A DNA stretch of 64,000 nt. It comes from SIG455 sp045589495 (lineage in GTDB: Bacteria > Bacillota > Clostridia > UMGS1810). The stretch spans positions 62,001 to 126,000 of the forward strand of contig JAZNPF010000004.1 in the NCBI GenBank assembly GCA_045589495.1. The letters run 5' to 3'. The notes beneath the pieces were generated by a model, which saw nothing but the letters and a program-made list of their open reading frames with translations, did no database searches and was not told the DNA's origin. Numbering within the stretch: the stretch's first letter is position 1; each line of letters begins with the position of its first letter. A program made the translations under genes and the position numbers. Below are positions 1-8,869 of this stretch, piece after piece.

Positions 1-1064
1 ACTGCAGGATCAGCGGTGTATATTCCAAGTAACGGTGCAGCAAACCAGAAAGCCACGATCCCAAGCGAGGTGCATACAAGCATTTCAAATAACACATTAA
101 GTTTCATTGAATGCTTTATTCTGTCCCAATGATTTGCTCCCATATTCTGACTTGTAAAAGTCATGTTCGCCTGATAAAATGCGTTTCCGGCAACGTAGAG
201 AAAACCCTGTATACTATTTGCCGCTGCATAACCTGCCATGGTGTTTTTACCGAATGAGTTTACGGCGGATTGGATTGTTACATTAGAAAATGAGAACACC
301 ATTCCCTGAATTCCGGCAGGCAAACCGATACGCAGAATTTCTAACATTTCTGATTTGTGGATTCGGAGTTCTTTTATATTTAGCCTCATATAACTGTCAT
401 CACTCATCAAACAGATTATTATAAGGATTGCCGAAATAACCTGAGATACAACAGTTGCTATTGCAACACCGTCAACGGACATTCCGCATACTGCAACAAA
501 AAACAGATTAAGTAAAAAGTTTATAGCGCCAGAAAGAGTTATTATGTATAACGGGCGTTTTGTATCGCCTTTGGCTCGCAGAAGCGAACTTCCGAAGTTA
601 TATATAAGGTTGGCAGGAGTTCCTATGAAATATATTTTTAAATAAAAAGATGAAAGGCTGATTACTTCATCAGGCGACCCCATAAGTTTCAATGCATCGG
701 TGGCAAACACAGTGCCTATGATTGTAAGAAGCACGCCGCTTATAACACTTACAAGAATAGAAGTGTGTACAACCCTATGGAGTTTTTCATAGTTTTTTTC
801 TCCGATAAGACGCGCTGCAATAATATTAACAGCTGTGGACATTCCGATAAATAATCCGACAGTAAGATTTATAAGCGATGATGTTGAACCTACTGCGGCA
901 AGTGCTTCATCGCCGCAGAAACGGCTGACAACTATAATATCCGCTGCATTGAAAAGCAATTGAAGTATGCTTGAAAGTATCAATGGGATTACAAACTTGA
1001 ATATTTTGCCGGCCATAGGCCCCGAACACATATCTATGCTGTGTGAAACCTTTGATTTACTCAT
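1..1064 (-). CDS. MATE family efflux transporter, partial (C-terminus outside window)
   Basis: A multidrug and toxin extrusion type transporter, predicted to export cationic compounds by Na+ or H+ antiport across the cytoplasmic membrane. About 354 codons are visible from the start MSKSKVSHSIDM to the window edge, against about 450 for the family, so the last 90 to 100 residues are missing. The N-terminal segment rich in PLILSSILQLLFNAADIIVV and the later GLPAGIQGMVFSFSNV segment are typical of the two MATE halves, and many hydrophobic helices follow. It starts 17 bases after the murC stop on the same strand, so the two are probably cotranscribed. The substrate cannot be told; the family call is firm. 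Confidence 0.88.
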   Translation of the reverse strand, partial: MSKSKVSHSIDMCSGPMAGKIFKFVIPLILSSILQLLFNAADIIVVSRFCGDEALAAVGSTSSLINLTVGLFIGMSTAVNIIAARLIGEKNYEKLHRVVHTSILVSVISGVLLTIIGTVFATDALKLMGSPDEVISLSSFYLKIYFIGTPANLIYNFGSSLLRAKGDTKRPLYIITLSGAINFLLNLFFVAVCGMSVDGVAIATVVSQVISAILIIICLMSDDSYMRLNIKELRIHKSEMLEILRIGLPAGIQGMVFSFSNVTIQSAVNSFGKNTMAGYAAANSIQGFLYVAGNAFYQANMTFTSQNMGANHWDRIKHSMKLNVLFEMLVCTSLGIVAFWFAAPLLGIYTADPA

Positions 1065-1081
1065 TGTGTTTTCCTCTTTTT

Positions 1082-2428
1082 TTATTTGTTTAGAAGAATT
1101 TCTCCCACCTTGAAAATATCTCCTGCGCCCATAGTCAGAATTATATCTCCGGTTTTTGCATTTTGTTTAAAATAATCTGCAATGTTATCAAAACCGCTTA
1201 TATACACGGCATTTTCGATTGCGTCTGCAAGGTCGCGTGAGTGGACAATACCCGTATCTTTTTCTCTTGCGGCGTATATATCCGCTATAACGAGGTTTTC
1301 TGCATCTGCAAGGGCAACTGAAAAATCGTCAAACAAAGTTTTTGTCCTTGTGTATGTGTGCGGTTGAAAAACGCACCATACTTTGCCCGACTGAATTTTT
1401 TTAACGGCAGAAAGTGTTGCACGTATTTCGGTAGGGTGGTGCGCATAATCGTCAACAATCAATATGCCGTTGGCTTCGCCTTTTTTCTCAAACCTGCGCT
1501 TTGTACCGGTAAATTTTTCAAGACCAGATTTAATTGCGTCGGAATTGTCGGTCATTTCCAGTGATGCCGCAACAGCGCATAATGAATTGTATATGTTGTG
1601 TTCACCCACCACATTGAGTGTGAGATGCATAATTATATTGCCTTCTTTTATAATATCAAAAGACGGGTAGCCGAATTTATCATATTCTATGTTGACCGCT
1701 TTATAGTCGCCGTTTTCAATACCGACGGTTATAACTTTGCAAACGGCACTTTTTGCCGCCCTTATACAATTCTCATCATCGCCGTTTATAACAAGTGTGC
1801 CGTTTTCAGGTAAAAGTGCAGAAAACGAAGAAAATGCATCTATAACATCGTCAAGGTCTTTGTAATAGTCAAGGTGGTCCGCCTCAATATTTAAAATCAT
1901 ACCGATTTTCGGAGCAAACTGCAAAAAGTTACGACAGTATTCACATGCTTCCGTAACAAGATGTGAGCCTTTACCTATACGCAAATTACCGCCGAGGATA
2001 TCGAGTTCGCCACCGACCATAACGGTAGGGTCAAGTCCTGCGGAAATCATTGTGTAAGCCATCATAGATGTGGTTGTAGTCTTTCCATGTGTACCTGCAA
2101 CTGCAACAGATGTTGGGTGAGAACGCATTATATTTCCAACCATAGCAGCACGTTCAACAAGTTCTATCCCTTTGTCACGTGCGGCAATCATTTCGGGATT
2201 ATCATCTTTAATAGCGGAAGTATATACAATAATATCCGGATTTTCAATACACTCATAACAATGAGGAATTGCAATCTTTGCGCCCATTGAACGAAGTTCT
2301 GCAACAATAGGCGTTTCAGTTATATCCGAGCCGGAAACTTCCACTCCGTTTGTTATCAGAATTTTAGCAAGAGCACTCATACTTATTCCGCCAATACCTA
2401 TAAAATGAACCTTATTATACAAATGCAT
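1082..2428 (-). CDS. murC: UDP-N-acetylmuramate--L-alanine ligase
   Basis: Cytoplasmic ATP-dependent ligase that adds L-alanine to UDP-MurNAc, the first peptide step of peptidoglycan synthesis. The 448-residue length is normal. Visible are the N-terminal nucleotide-binding loop GIGGISMSALA (about 11-21), the ATP loop GTHGKTTTT (112-120), and the DDYAHHPTE motif near 325. A GGGAG site lies just upstream of the ATG. It is transcribed away from spoVG and the dcw cluster, whereas in many Firmicutes murC lies elsewhere or within dcw. A MATE gene follows closely. Strong family match. Confidence 0.97.
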   Translation of the reverse strand: MHLYNKVHFIGIGGISMSALAKILITNGVEVSGSDITETPIVAELRSMGAKIAIPHCYECIENPDIIVYTSAIKDDNPEMIAARDKGIELVERAAMVGNIMRSHPTSVAVAGTHGKTTTTSMMAYTMISAGLDPTVMVGGELDILGGNLRIGKGSHLVTEACEYCRNFLQFAPKIGMILNIEADHLDYYKDLDDVIDAFSSFSALLPENGTLVINGDDENCIRAAKSAVCKVITVGIENGDYKAVNIEYDKFGYPSFDIIKEGNIIMHLTLNVVGEHNIYNSLCAVAASLEMTDNSDAIKSGLEKFTGTKRRFEKKGEANGILIVDDYAHHPTEIRATLSAVKKIQSGKVWCVFQPHTYTRTKTLFDDFSVALADAENLVIADIYAAREKDTGIVHSRDLADAIENAVYISGFDNIADYFKQNAKTGDIILTMGAGDIFKVGEILLNK

Positions 2429-2456
2429 ACATCTCCCGTCAGTTTTCTTAATTTAC

Positions 2457-2484
2457 ATTATAGCACTTAATTTTCAAAAATCAA
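2457..2484 (-). promoter_or_regulatory. sigma-A-type promoter for murC
   Basis: On the minus strand TTGATT is followed after 16 bases by TATAAT, about 30 bases upstream of the murC start. Sequence pattern only. Confidence 0.55.
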
Positions 2485-2561
2485 TGCCATCATAGAATAT
2501 TATTGACAAAATTAGCACAATATAACTACGAACAACACCAAAAGAAAGGAACGTGTAAACA

Positions 2562-2846
2562 ATGGATATTACAGATATCAGAATAAGACAGATGGAGCAG
2601 GAGGGCAAAATGCGTGCGGTTGTGTCGGTTACGTTTGACAATTGCTTTGTGGTGCACGATATAAAAATTATAGAGGGCACAGACAAACTTTTTATAGCGA
2701 TGCCGTCACGAAAAACACCCGATAACGAATTTAAAGATATTGCCCATCCGATAAATATGGAAATGAGAGAGATGTTACAAAATTCTATTTTAGATAAATA
2801 TAATTCCACCTTAATTCAGGAAAACATAAACTTTTCTAACGAATAA
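2562..2846 (+). CDS. spoVG: septation regulator SpoVG
   Basis: SpoVG is a small conserved nucleic-acid-binding regulator, known in Bacillus for delaying asymmetric septation and in other Firmicutes for global gene control. This 94-residue protein starts MDITDIRIRQ and contains the family's VTFDNCFVVHDIKI and FIAMPSRKT blocks. An AGAAAGGAA site precedes the ATG. It stands alone here, divergent from murC and followed by a terminator, not behind purR or yabJ as in Bacillus. The C-terminal tail after about residue 80 is variable in the family. A TTGACA lies upstream at 2503 but no well-placed -10 box was found, so the promoter is not called. Confidence 0.95.
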   Translation: MDITDIRIRQMEQEGKMRAVVSVTFDNCFVVHDIKIIEGTDKLFIAMPSRKTPDNEFKDIAHPINMEMREMLQNSILDKYNSTLIQENINFSNE

Positions 2847-2912
2847 TGCGTTTATAAATGCTTGGTTTTAAAAAATCCACAAAAGTTTTTGAATAAAATA
2901 TATAAAAATCAT

Positions 2913-2954
2913 TCCCCGTACACCTTGAAAACAGGCTGAAACGGGGATTTTTTT
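2913..2954 (+). terminator. intrinsic terminator after spoVG
   Basis: TCCCCGT (2913-2919) pairs with ACGGGGA (2941-2947), with a small inner CCT/AGG pairing, followed by a run of seven T. It separates spoVG from the dcw promoter. Confidence 0.75.
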
Positions 2955-3026
2955 GTGTGAATTTAACAAAATTTTAAAAATCCGTGCTTTTTAGTAATAT
3001 ATCTGTAATATTTTTTAAAAAACCTA

Positions 3027-3055
3027 TTGCAAAATCGGAAGAAATAATGTAAAAT
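3027..3055 (+). promoter_or_regulatory. sigma-A-type promoter of the dcw cluster
   Basis: TTGCAA (3027-3032), a 17-base spacer, then TAAAAT (3050-3055). It sits directly upstream of the MraZ-type repeats and about 70 bases before mraZ. It is the only clear promoter found before ftsZ. Confidence 0.7.
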
Positions 3056-3062
3056 TACATTA

Positions 3063-3100
3063 AAAGTGGATTTAAGTGGTGTTTCGTGGTAAAAAGTGGT
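3063..3100 (+). promoter_or_regulatory. MraZ operator: four GTGG repeats at exact 10-base spacing
   Basis: GTGG occurs at 3066, 3076, 3086 and 3096, each 10 bases apart and three of the four preceded by AAG or AAAAG. MraZ proteins are known to bind direct GTGG/AAAGTG-type repeats in front of their own gene. The array lies just downstream of the -10 box, where bound MraZ could block transcription. Confidence 0.8.
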
Positions 3101-3124
3101 GAGGGTCCGGAAGGTGGTGAGTAA

Positions 3125-3556
3125 ATGTTTCACGGAGAATACCGTCATAATATTGACGCTAAAGGCAGAATAATCGTGCCTATCAAGTTCAGGGAAAATC
3201 TCGGAACGGAATTTGTTATTACCAGAGGTTTTGAAAACAGTCTGTTTGTATTCCCTATGTCAGAGTGGAGCATTTTCTCAGAAAAACTCAAAGGCTTACC
3301 GCTTACAAATAAAAACTCACGTGCACTTACAAGACACTTCTTATCCGGCGCTTGTGACTGTGAGGTGGACAAGCAGGGCAGAATACTTCTTCCCCAGCAC
3401 CTTGTGGAGTTTGCACAGATAAATAAAGAAGTTACAGTTGCCGGCAATGGTAATAAACTTGAAATCTGGGCTACTGAAAACTGGACAGATTACATAAGTG
3501 CCATGGATACTGATGAGGTAACTGCAGGTCTTGATGAAGTGGGTATTATGATATGA
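3125..3556 (+). CDS. mraZ: transcriptional regulator MraZ
   Basis: MraZ is the DNA-binding regulator encoded first in the division and cell-wall cluster, acting mostly on its own operon. The 143-residue protein has two SpoVT/AbrB-like halves, each with the hallmark: DAKGRIIVP (11-19) and DKQGRILLP (82-90). Four operator repeats lie 25 to 60 bases upstream, supporting autoregulation. The ATG follows a GGTGGTGAG-rich site. Its stop overlaps the rsmH start by four bases (ATGA), implying translational coupling. Confidence 0.96.
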   Translation: MFHGEYRHNIDAKGRIIVPIKFRENLGTEFVITRGFENSLFVFPMSEWSIFSEKLKGLPLTNKNSRALTRHFLSGACDCEVDKQGRILLPQHLVEFAQINKEVTVAGNGNKLEIWATENWTDYISAMDTDEVTAGLDEVGIMI

Positions 3557-4485
3557 CCGAATTTAAACATATCTCTGTACTGTTAAAAGAATGTATAGAC
3601 GGTCTTAACATCCGGCCTGACGGAATCTATGCAGATGGTACTCTCGGCGGAGGCGGTCATTCGTCACATATATATTCACATCTTACAACAGGTAAACTTA
3701 TCGGTATTGACAGAGATATTGAAGCCATAAATGCCGCAAGCAACCGTATAGGTAAATCGGACAACATAATATATGTTCATGACAATTACAAAAACATCAA
3801 AAACATACTTTTAAATAATAACATAAACGGGTTAGATGGCGCACTGGTAGATTTAGGAATATCTTCTTACCAGATAGACAACGCCGAAAGAGGATTCAGT
3901 TACACAAAGGATGCACCTTTGGATATGCGTATGAACCAAAGCGATCCGTTAAGTGCTTATGATGTTGTAAATACATACGAAACCGATAAACTTGCAAAAG
4001 TGATATTTGACTACGGTGAAGAACGATATGGCAGAAAAATTGCTGATGCAATATGTAAAGCAAGGTCAAAAAAACCAATTCAAACAACTTTGGAACTGGC
4101 AGACATCATAAAAAGTGCAGTTCCGCCTAAAAGTGTTCCGAAAGGTTCACATCCGGCAAAACGTACTTTTCAGGCGATACGCATAGAGGTAAACGGCGAA
4201 CTTGCTGATTTGAAAGGTGCCATAACAGATTTTTTTGAATGTTTAAATAAGGGCGGAAGGCTTTGCATTATAACGTTCCATTCGCTTGAAGACAGAATAG
4301 TAAAACATGTATTTGCAGAATTTGCTTCCGGATGCATCTGTCCAAAAGAATTTCCTGTATGCGTGTGCGGACGAGAGCCACAGGGCAAACTGATAACCCG
4401 AAAGCCAATACTTCCGTCTGAACAGGAACTTTCACAAAACAGCAGGTCGGCAAGTGCTAAACTAAGGATAATAGAAAAACTTTAA
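3553..4485 (+). CDS. rsmH: 16S rRNA (cytosine1402-N4)-methyltransferase
   Basis: RsmH methylates N4 of C1402 in 16S rRNA in the decoding centre. The 310-residue length fits the family. The SAM-binding glycine loop DGTLGGGGHS is at 28-37, and later KGGRLCIITFHSLEDRIVK is the conserved motif IV to VI region. The gene overlaps mraZ by four bases and is the second gene of the cluster, as is usual. The old name is mraW. Confidence 0.97.
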   Translation: MTEFKHISVLLKECIDGLNIRPDGIYADGTLGGGGHSSHIYSHLTTGKLIGIDRDIEAINAASNRIGKSDNIIYVHDNYKNIKNILLNNNINGLDGALVDLGISSYQIDNAERGFSYTKDAPLDMRMNQSDPLSAYDVVNTYETDKLAKVIFDYGEERYGRKIADAICKARSKKPIQTTLELADIIKSAVPPKSVPKGSHPAKRTFQAIRIEVNGELADLKGAITDFFECLNKGGRLCIITFHSLEDRIVKHVFAEFASGCICPKEFPVCVCGREPQGKLITRKPILPSEQELSQNSRSASAKLRIIEKL

Positions 4486-4502
4486 ATATGAGGTGAGTCA
4501 AT

Positions 4503-5003
4503 TTGTCAACATATTATAACGGTACATCTGCTTATAAGATTGACGACATTGAGTACGGCGTAAGAAGTAACGTAAAAGAAAACATAGAAAAAAGACAGCA
4601 ACTGCGTGTAAGCAAAAAGGCGGCATTTATAAAACGTATGCGTGCTTTTGCTTTGTTCGCGGGTGTGTTTGCAGTAGCACTCAGTTTTCTTTTCACTAAT
4701 GCTATGATTATAGAAAAATCTTCAACAGTTAATGATATGCAGAACGAACTGACTAAACTTACAGAAGCAAACAACCAGATGGTTCTTGATATTGAGAAAA
4801 ACCTTGACCTTAAAAAAATAGAAGAAATAGCAATCAATGAACTCGGTATGAAACGTCCGGATAAATATCAGATTGTATATGTAAACGTACAGCAGAATGA
4901 TTATGCCGAAGTGGCAAAAGCCGAAACCAAACACTTGGGATTTGCAGCAACATTCGGAGCAATAGGAAGCAGTATCGGTCAGTTTATGGAATATATAAAT
5001 TGA
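4503..5003 (+). CDS. ftsL: FtsL-like cell division protein
   Basis: A small bitopic divisome protein that with DivIC/FtsB and DivIB/FtsQ activates septal FtsW and PBP. The 166 residues show a basic cytoplasmic N-terminus, one membrane helix at about 48-67, and a coiled-coil stretch with heptad-like spacing, then NELGMKRPDKYQIVYV, a motif shared by FtsL proteins. The start is TTG preceded by GAGGTGAG. Position between rsmH and the PBP gene supports the call more than sequence, because FtsL is poorly conserved. Confidence 0.8.
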   Translation: MSTYYNGTSAYKIDDIEYGVRSNVKENIEKRQQLRVSKKAAFIKRMRAFALFAGVFAVALSFLFTNAMIIEKSSTVNDMQNELTKLTEANNQMVLDIEKNLDLKKIEEIAINELGMKRPDKYQIVYVNVQQNDYAEVAKAETKHLGFAATFGAIGSSIGQFMEYIN

Positions 5004-5039
5004 CAAAGCAATATATTTAAATAGTACGACGACAGCACA

Positions 5040-5061
5040 AGCAGGCAACGCCTGCTTTTTT
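5040..5061 (+). terminator. terminator-like hairpin inside the dcw operon
   Basis: AGCAGGC (5040-5046) and GCCTGCT (5050-5056) form a 7-bp stem with a 3-base loop, followed by TTTTT. It lies between ftsL and spoVD. The stem is short, so it is more likely an attenuating or partial terminator, or a processing site, than a full stop. Confidence 0.5.
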
Positions 5062-5093
5062 CGGCTAATATATGTAAAAGGAGGGTACGGCAG

Positions 5094-7310
5094 ATGAAAG
5101 CATTGAATTTACAAGGTAAAAAACGAGCATTTGTGACACTTGTCATATTTGTTGTACTGCTGATTGCCCTGTTGGTACGTTGTGCATGGATACAGTTTGT
5201 CAATGGTGAAGAATTACAGATTAAAGCCATTGAACAGCAGACCAAAGATAAAACAATCAATTCAAAACGCGGTATTATATATGACCGAAACGGAAAAATT
5301 CTGGCACAGAGTGCATCGGTTGAACTTGTTTCTGTCAGCCCTCGTGAAATTTATGAGGCGGAAAATGCTGATTTTGTTGCAGACTCGCTTTCACAGATAC
5401 TTGAACTTGACAGGGACGCAGTATACCAGAAGATAACGAAGAATTCAAGTTATGAGATTATAAAACGACGTGTGGAAAAAGTGCCCGCAGATGCTATCCG
5501 TGCTCTTATGAGTGTGGAGGACGAAAACGGAAAAACAACAAACAAATTAAAAGGTGTATACCTTTCGGAAGATACAAAACGTTACTATCCTTACGGCAGC
5601 CTTGCGGCACACGTTATAGGATTTGTAGGAACTGATAATCAGGGCCTTGCCGGTGTTGAACTTTCGTTTGACAATTACCTTAAAGGTATTCCGGGAAGAG
5701 TTGTAACTGCTAAAAACGCAATCGGAACTGATATGCCGTTCAAGTATGAAAAATATATAAACCCTGAAAACGGTGCAAATCTTGTACTTACAATAGACGA
5801 AACAATTCAGCACTTTGTTGAAAAGCATCTTGAAAAGGCAGTGGCGGATTATAATGTTAAAAACGGTGCGGCGTGCATTGTTATGAACAGTAAAACGGGC
5901 GAAATTCTTGCTATGGCAACATATCCATCGTATGACCTTAATGCACCGTTCACTTTAAACAGTGCAGAGGCACAGGCATTGGTGGATTCTCTTTCGGGTG
6001 ATGAAAGAACAAAAATATATAATGAGGAAATCCAGAAAATGTGGAGAAACAAGGCGGTTGTAGACACTTACGAGCCAGGTTCCACCTTCAAAGGCATAAC
6101 AACTGCTATGGCACTTGAAGAAAACGTGGTAAGCCTTACCGATACATTTAACTGTACCGGACATCTTCAGGTAGGTCCTCATTCAATAGGTTGCTGGAAG
6201 CACGGCGGTCACGGTACTGTTACATTTGTTCAGGGTGTGGAAGGCTCTTGCAACCCCGTATTTATGACTGTTGGAGCACGTGTTGGAAACAACAACTTTT
6301 ATAAATATTATAAAGCATTCGGCTTTGCTGAAAAAACAGGATTCGACCTTCCGGGAGAAGCGGTTTGTGCGTTCCATCTACCTGAAAATTTCAACGAGGT
6401 TGAACTTGCTACATCGTCTTTCGGGCAGTCGTTCCAGATTACACCTTTGCAACTTGTTACTGCATACTCTGCCATTACAAATGACGGTACTATGGTGCGT
6501 CCGAGAATTGCAAAAGAGTTAATTGACGATTCTGGAAATGTTATTCAGACTTTCAATACAGAACATATAAGAAAAGTTGTTTCGCAGGAAACTGCCTCAA
6601 CAACAAGACAGATACTTGAAAGTGTTGTTACAAACGGAACTTCCAAAAATGCGTATATCCCGGGATTCCGCATAGCGGGAAAAACAGGTACCAGTGAAAA
6701 ACTGCCTCGCGGAAACGGCAAATATATAGCATCATTCCTTGGGTTTGCCCCTGCCAATGATCCCGAGGTCATAGGACTTTTGATACTTGACGAGCCTATG
6801 GGAGACTCTCACATGGGCGGACAGATTGCTGCACCGACGTTTAAACTTATATTTGATGATATTCTGCGTTATTTAGGTGTTGAACCTCAATACACGGCAG
6901 AAGAACTTGAAACAATGGATTTACCTGTTCCGAATGTAGAAGGTCTGCCGGTTTCGGAGGTATATGCCGCATTTGAAAATTCAGGTCTTAAATATCAGAT
7001 AGTCGGCGACGGCGAAACAGTTGTATCACAGATACCAAAAGGCGGAACGGCACTTCCTGCATCGTCTACGGTTGTGCTCTATACACGTGAAACCGATGCA
7101 AGCGACGTTGTGGTCCCCGATGTTGTCGGATGCAGCGTAAGTGAAACTAACAAACGTATAACAAACTCCAACCTTAATATAAGAATTTCGGGTAATGCCG
7201 AGGTTCAGGACGGCGAAGCAGTTGCATCATCGCAGTCACCGCCGTCGGGAACGCTCGTTCCCAAAGGTACGGTTGTAACCGTAGAGTTTAAATATATAAA
7301 CGTACATTAA
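5094..7310 (+). CDS. spoVD: class B penicillin-binding protein with PASTA domains (SpoVD/FtsI type)
   Basis: A D,D-transpeptidase that crosslinks peptidoglycan at the septum or in the spore cortex. Of 738 residues, one membrane anchor lies at about 12-32 and the dimerisation domain starts at RGIIYDRNGKILA. The transpeptidase domain has S330-T-F-K333, S385-C-N387 and K530-T-G532. Two PASTA repeats fill the last 130 residues. PASTA repeats favour the SpoVD subgroup, but no second class B PBP is present in this cluster, so it may serve vegetative division as well. An AGGAGGG-type site precedes the ATG. Confidence 0.93.
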   Translation: MKALNLQGKKRAFVTLVIFVVLLIALLVRCAWIQFVNGEELQIKAIEQQTKDKTINSKRGIIYDRNGKILAQSASVELVSVSPREIYEAENADFVADSLSQILELDRDAVYQKITKNSSYEIIKRRVEKVPADAIRALMSVEDENGKTTNKLKGVYLSEDTKRYYPYGSLAAHVIGFVGTDNQGLAGVELSFDNYLKGIPGRVVTAKNAIGTDMPFKYEKYINPENGANLVLTIDETIQHFVEKHLEKAVADYNVKNGAACIVMNSKTGEILAMATYPSYDLNAPFTLNSAEAQALVDSLSGDERTKIYNEEIQKMWRNKAVVDTYEPGSTFKGITTAMALEENVVSLTDTFNCTGHLQVGPHSIGCWKHGGHGTVTFVQGVEGSCNPVFMTVGARVGNNNFYKYYKAFGFAEKTGFDLPGEAVCAFHLPENFNEVELATSSFGQSFQITPLQLVTAYSAITNDGTMVRPRIAKELIDDSGNVIQTFNTEHIRKVVSQETASTTRQILESVVTNGTSKNAYIPGFRIAGKTGTSEKLPRGNGKYIASFLGFAPANDPEVIGLLILDEPMGDSHMGGQIAAPTFKLIFDDILRYLGVEPQYTAEELETMDLPVPNVEGLPVSEVYAAFENSGLKYQIVGDGETVVSQIPKGGTALPASSTVVLYTRETDASDVVVPDVVGCSVSETNKRITNSNLNIRISGNAEVQDGEAVASSQSPPSGTLVPKGTVVTVEFKYINVH

Positions 7311-7319
7311 AGTACGTAA

Positions 7320-7357
7320 ATAAGCCTATGCCTTATCTGCTCACGGATAAGGCTTAT
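7320..7357 (+). terminator. hairpin with two alternative pairings between spoVD and murE
   Basis: GCCTTATC (7330-7337) pairs with GATAAGGC (7346-7353). Alternatively ATAAGCC (7320-7326) pairs with GGCTTAT (7351-7357), which would break the first stem. Only a weak T run follows (7361-7366). It is probably an attenuator or processing element rather than a strong terminator. Confidence 0.4.
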
Positions 7358-7406
7358 GGTGTTTTTGAAATCTTTATATCTTTGTGGGCGGAAAGGTGAT
7401 TTTGCA

Positions 7407-8846
7407 ATGTTGCTGAACGAACTGATAAACGGTACTAATGCAACCGATATATTAGGTGATATAGACTCTGTCGAAATAGGCGGTCTTTGCTATAATTCGC
7501 TTAAAGTTAAAAAAGGCGATGTTTTTGTGGCGGTAAAGGGCTTTAATTCCGATGGGCATAAATATATAAAAAGTGCAGTTGAAAACGGTGCTGTTGCAGT
7601 AGTTGTGGAAGATGTTGCTGACGATATAAATGTTCCGCAGATTGTTTTTGAAGACACCCGTGCTGCACTTGCAACTTTGGCAACAAAGTATTACGGAAAT
7701 CCGTCCAGTAAATTCAGGCTTATAGGTGTAACCGGTACTAACGGCAAAACCACCGTTACGTATCTTGTTAAAACTATATTGGAGAGCAAAGGATATAAAG
7801 TAGGTCTTATAGGTACTAATCAGAATATGGTTGGTAATATGATTTTAAAAAGCGACCGAACAACACCTGAGTCTTTAGAACTTCAGGAACTGTTTTCCAT
7901 TATGGTCAGAGATGGTGTGGATTACGTTGTTATGGAGGTTTCCTCTCATTCTCTTGAATTAAACCGTGTACTTGGCTGTGACTTTGAAGTGGGCGCATTT
8001 ACAAATCTTACTCAGGACCATCTTGATTTTCATCTAACTATGGATAATTACGTTAAGGCGAAATCAAAACTGTTTTCTATGTGTGAGAAAGGTGTTGTCA
8101 ATATTGACGATGCATACACAGAAAAACTTACAGACGGAGCCTTGAGCAATATTGAATACTACGGAGTAAAAAGCGATTGTAAACACAAGGCGGAGAACAT
8201 CACCTACGGCGAAAAGGGTGTAGATTTTGATACCGACGGTGTAAGAGTTACACTTCCCATTCCCGGTGAGTTCTCTGTTTACAACGCACTTTGCGCTATC
8301 GGTATATGTCACGCTCTCGGCATTGATACTGAGTCTTGTGCACAAGCACTTAAATGTGCACACGGTGTAAAAGGAAGGGCAGAGGTTGTACAGATTCCTT
8401 CTGACTACACAGTTATGATAGATTATGCTCATACTCCCGACGGAGTTGAGAATATAATAAATGCAGTAAAAGGTTTTTGCAAAGGCAGAATAATAACCCT
8501 GTTTGGATGCGGTGGTGACCGTGACCGTACAAAGCGTCCCATTATGGGCGAGATTGCAGGAAAACTATCCGATTTCTGCGTAGTGACAAGTGACAATCCG
8601 CGTACAGAAAATCCGGCTTCAATTATAGAAGACATCATGGTTGGTGTAAATAAAACCGATGTTGAGTATGAAGTGGTTGAAAACCGCAAAAAAGCGATTG
8701 AGTATGCCATGAGCATTGCCGGAAAAGGCGATGTAGTTCTTCTGCTTGGAAAAGGTCACGAAACGTACCAGATATTAAACGACGGCATCATAGATTTTGA
8801 TGAACGCGAAATAGTTGCAGAAATTTTTGATAAACTGACAAAATGA
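7407..8846 (+). CDS. murE: UDP-MurNAc-tripeptide synthetase, meso-DAP type
   Basis: MurE adds the third peptide residue to UDP-MurNAc-L-Ala-D-Glu in the cytoplasm. The ATP loop GTNGKTT is at 110-116. The substrate motif DNPR at 396-399 is the signature of enzymes that take meso-diaminopimelate rather than lysine. I chose the ATG at 7407 (MLLNELINGT) because AAAGGTGA sits 7 bases before it; the in-frame ATG at 7356 lies inside the upstream hairpin and has no ribosome site. This gives 479 residues, the normal length. murF follows after 23 bases. Confidence 0.96.
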   Translation: MLLNELINGTNATDILGDIDSVEIGGLCYNSLKVKKGDVFVAVKGFNSDGHKYIKSAVENGAVAVVVEDVADDINVPQIVFEDTRAALATLATKYYGNPSSKFRLIGVTGTNGKTTVTYLVKTILESKGYKVGLIGTNQNMVGNMILKSDRTTPESLELQELFSIMVRDGVDYVVMEVSSHSLELNRVLGCDFEVGAFTNLTQDHLDFHLTMDNYVKAKSKLFSMCEKGVVNIDDAYTEKLTDGALSNIEYYGVKSDCKHKAENITYGEKGVDFDTDGVRVTLPIPGEFSVYNALCAIGICHALGIDTESCAQALKCAHGVKGRAEVVQIPSDYTVMIDYAHTPDGVENIINAVKGFCKGRIITLFGCGGDRDRTKRPIMGEIAGKLSDFCVVTSDNPRTENPASIIEDIMVGVNKTDVEYEVVENRKKAIEYAMSIAGKGDVVLLLGKGHETYQILNDGIIDFDEREIVAEIFDKLTK

Positions 8847-8869
8847 TATTGTAAGTGAGGGCTCGTTCT

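Noticed and set aside
2503..2532. TTGACA upstream of spoVG as a promoter
   Set aside because: The nearest -10-like sequence is 12 bases away (TATAAC), or 18 bases away and poor (TACGAA).
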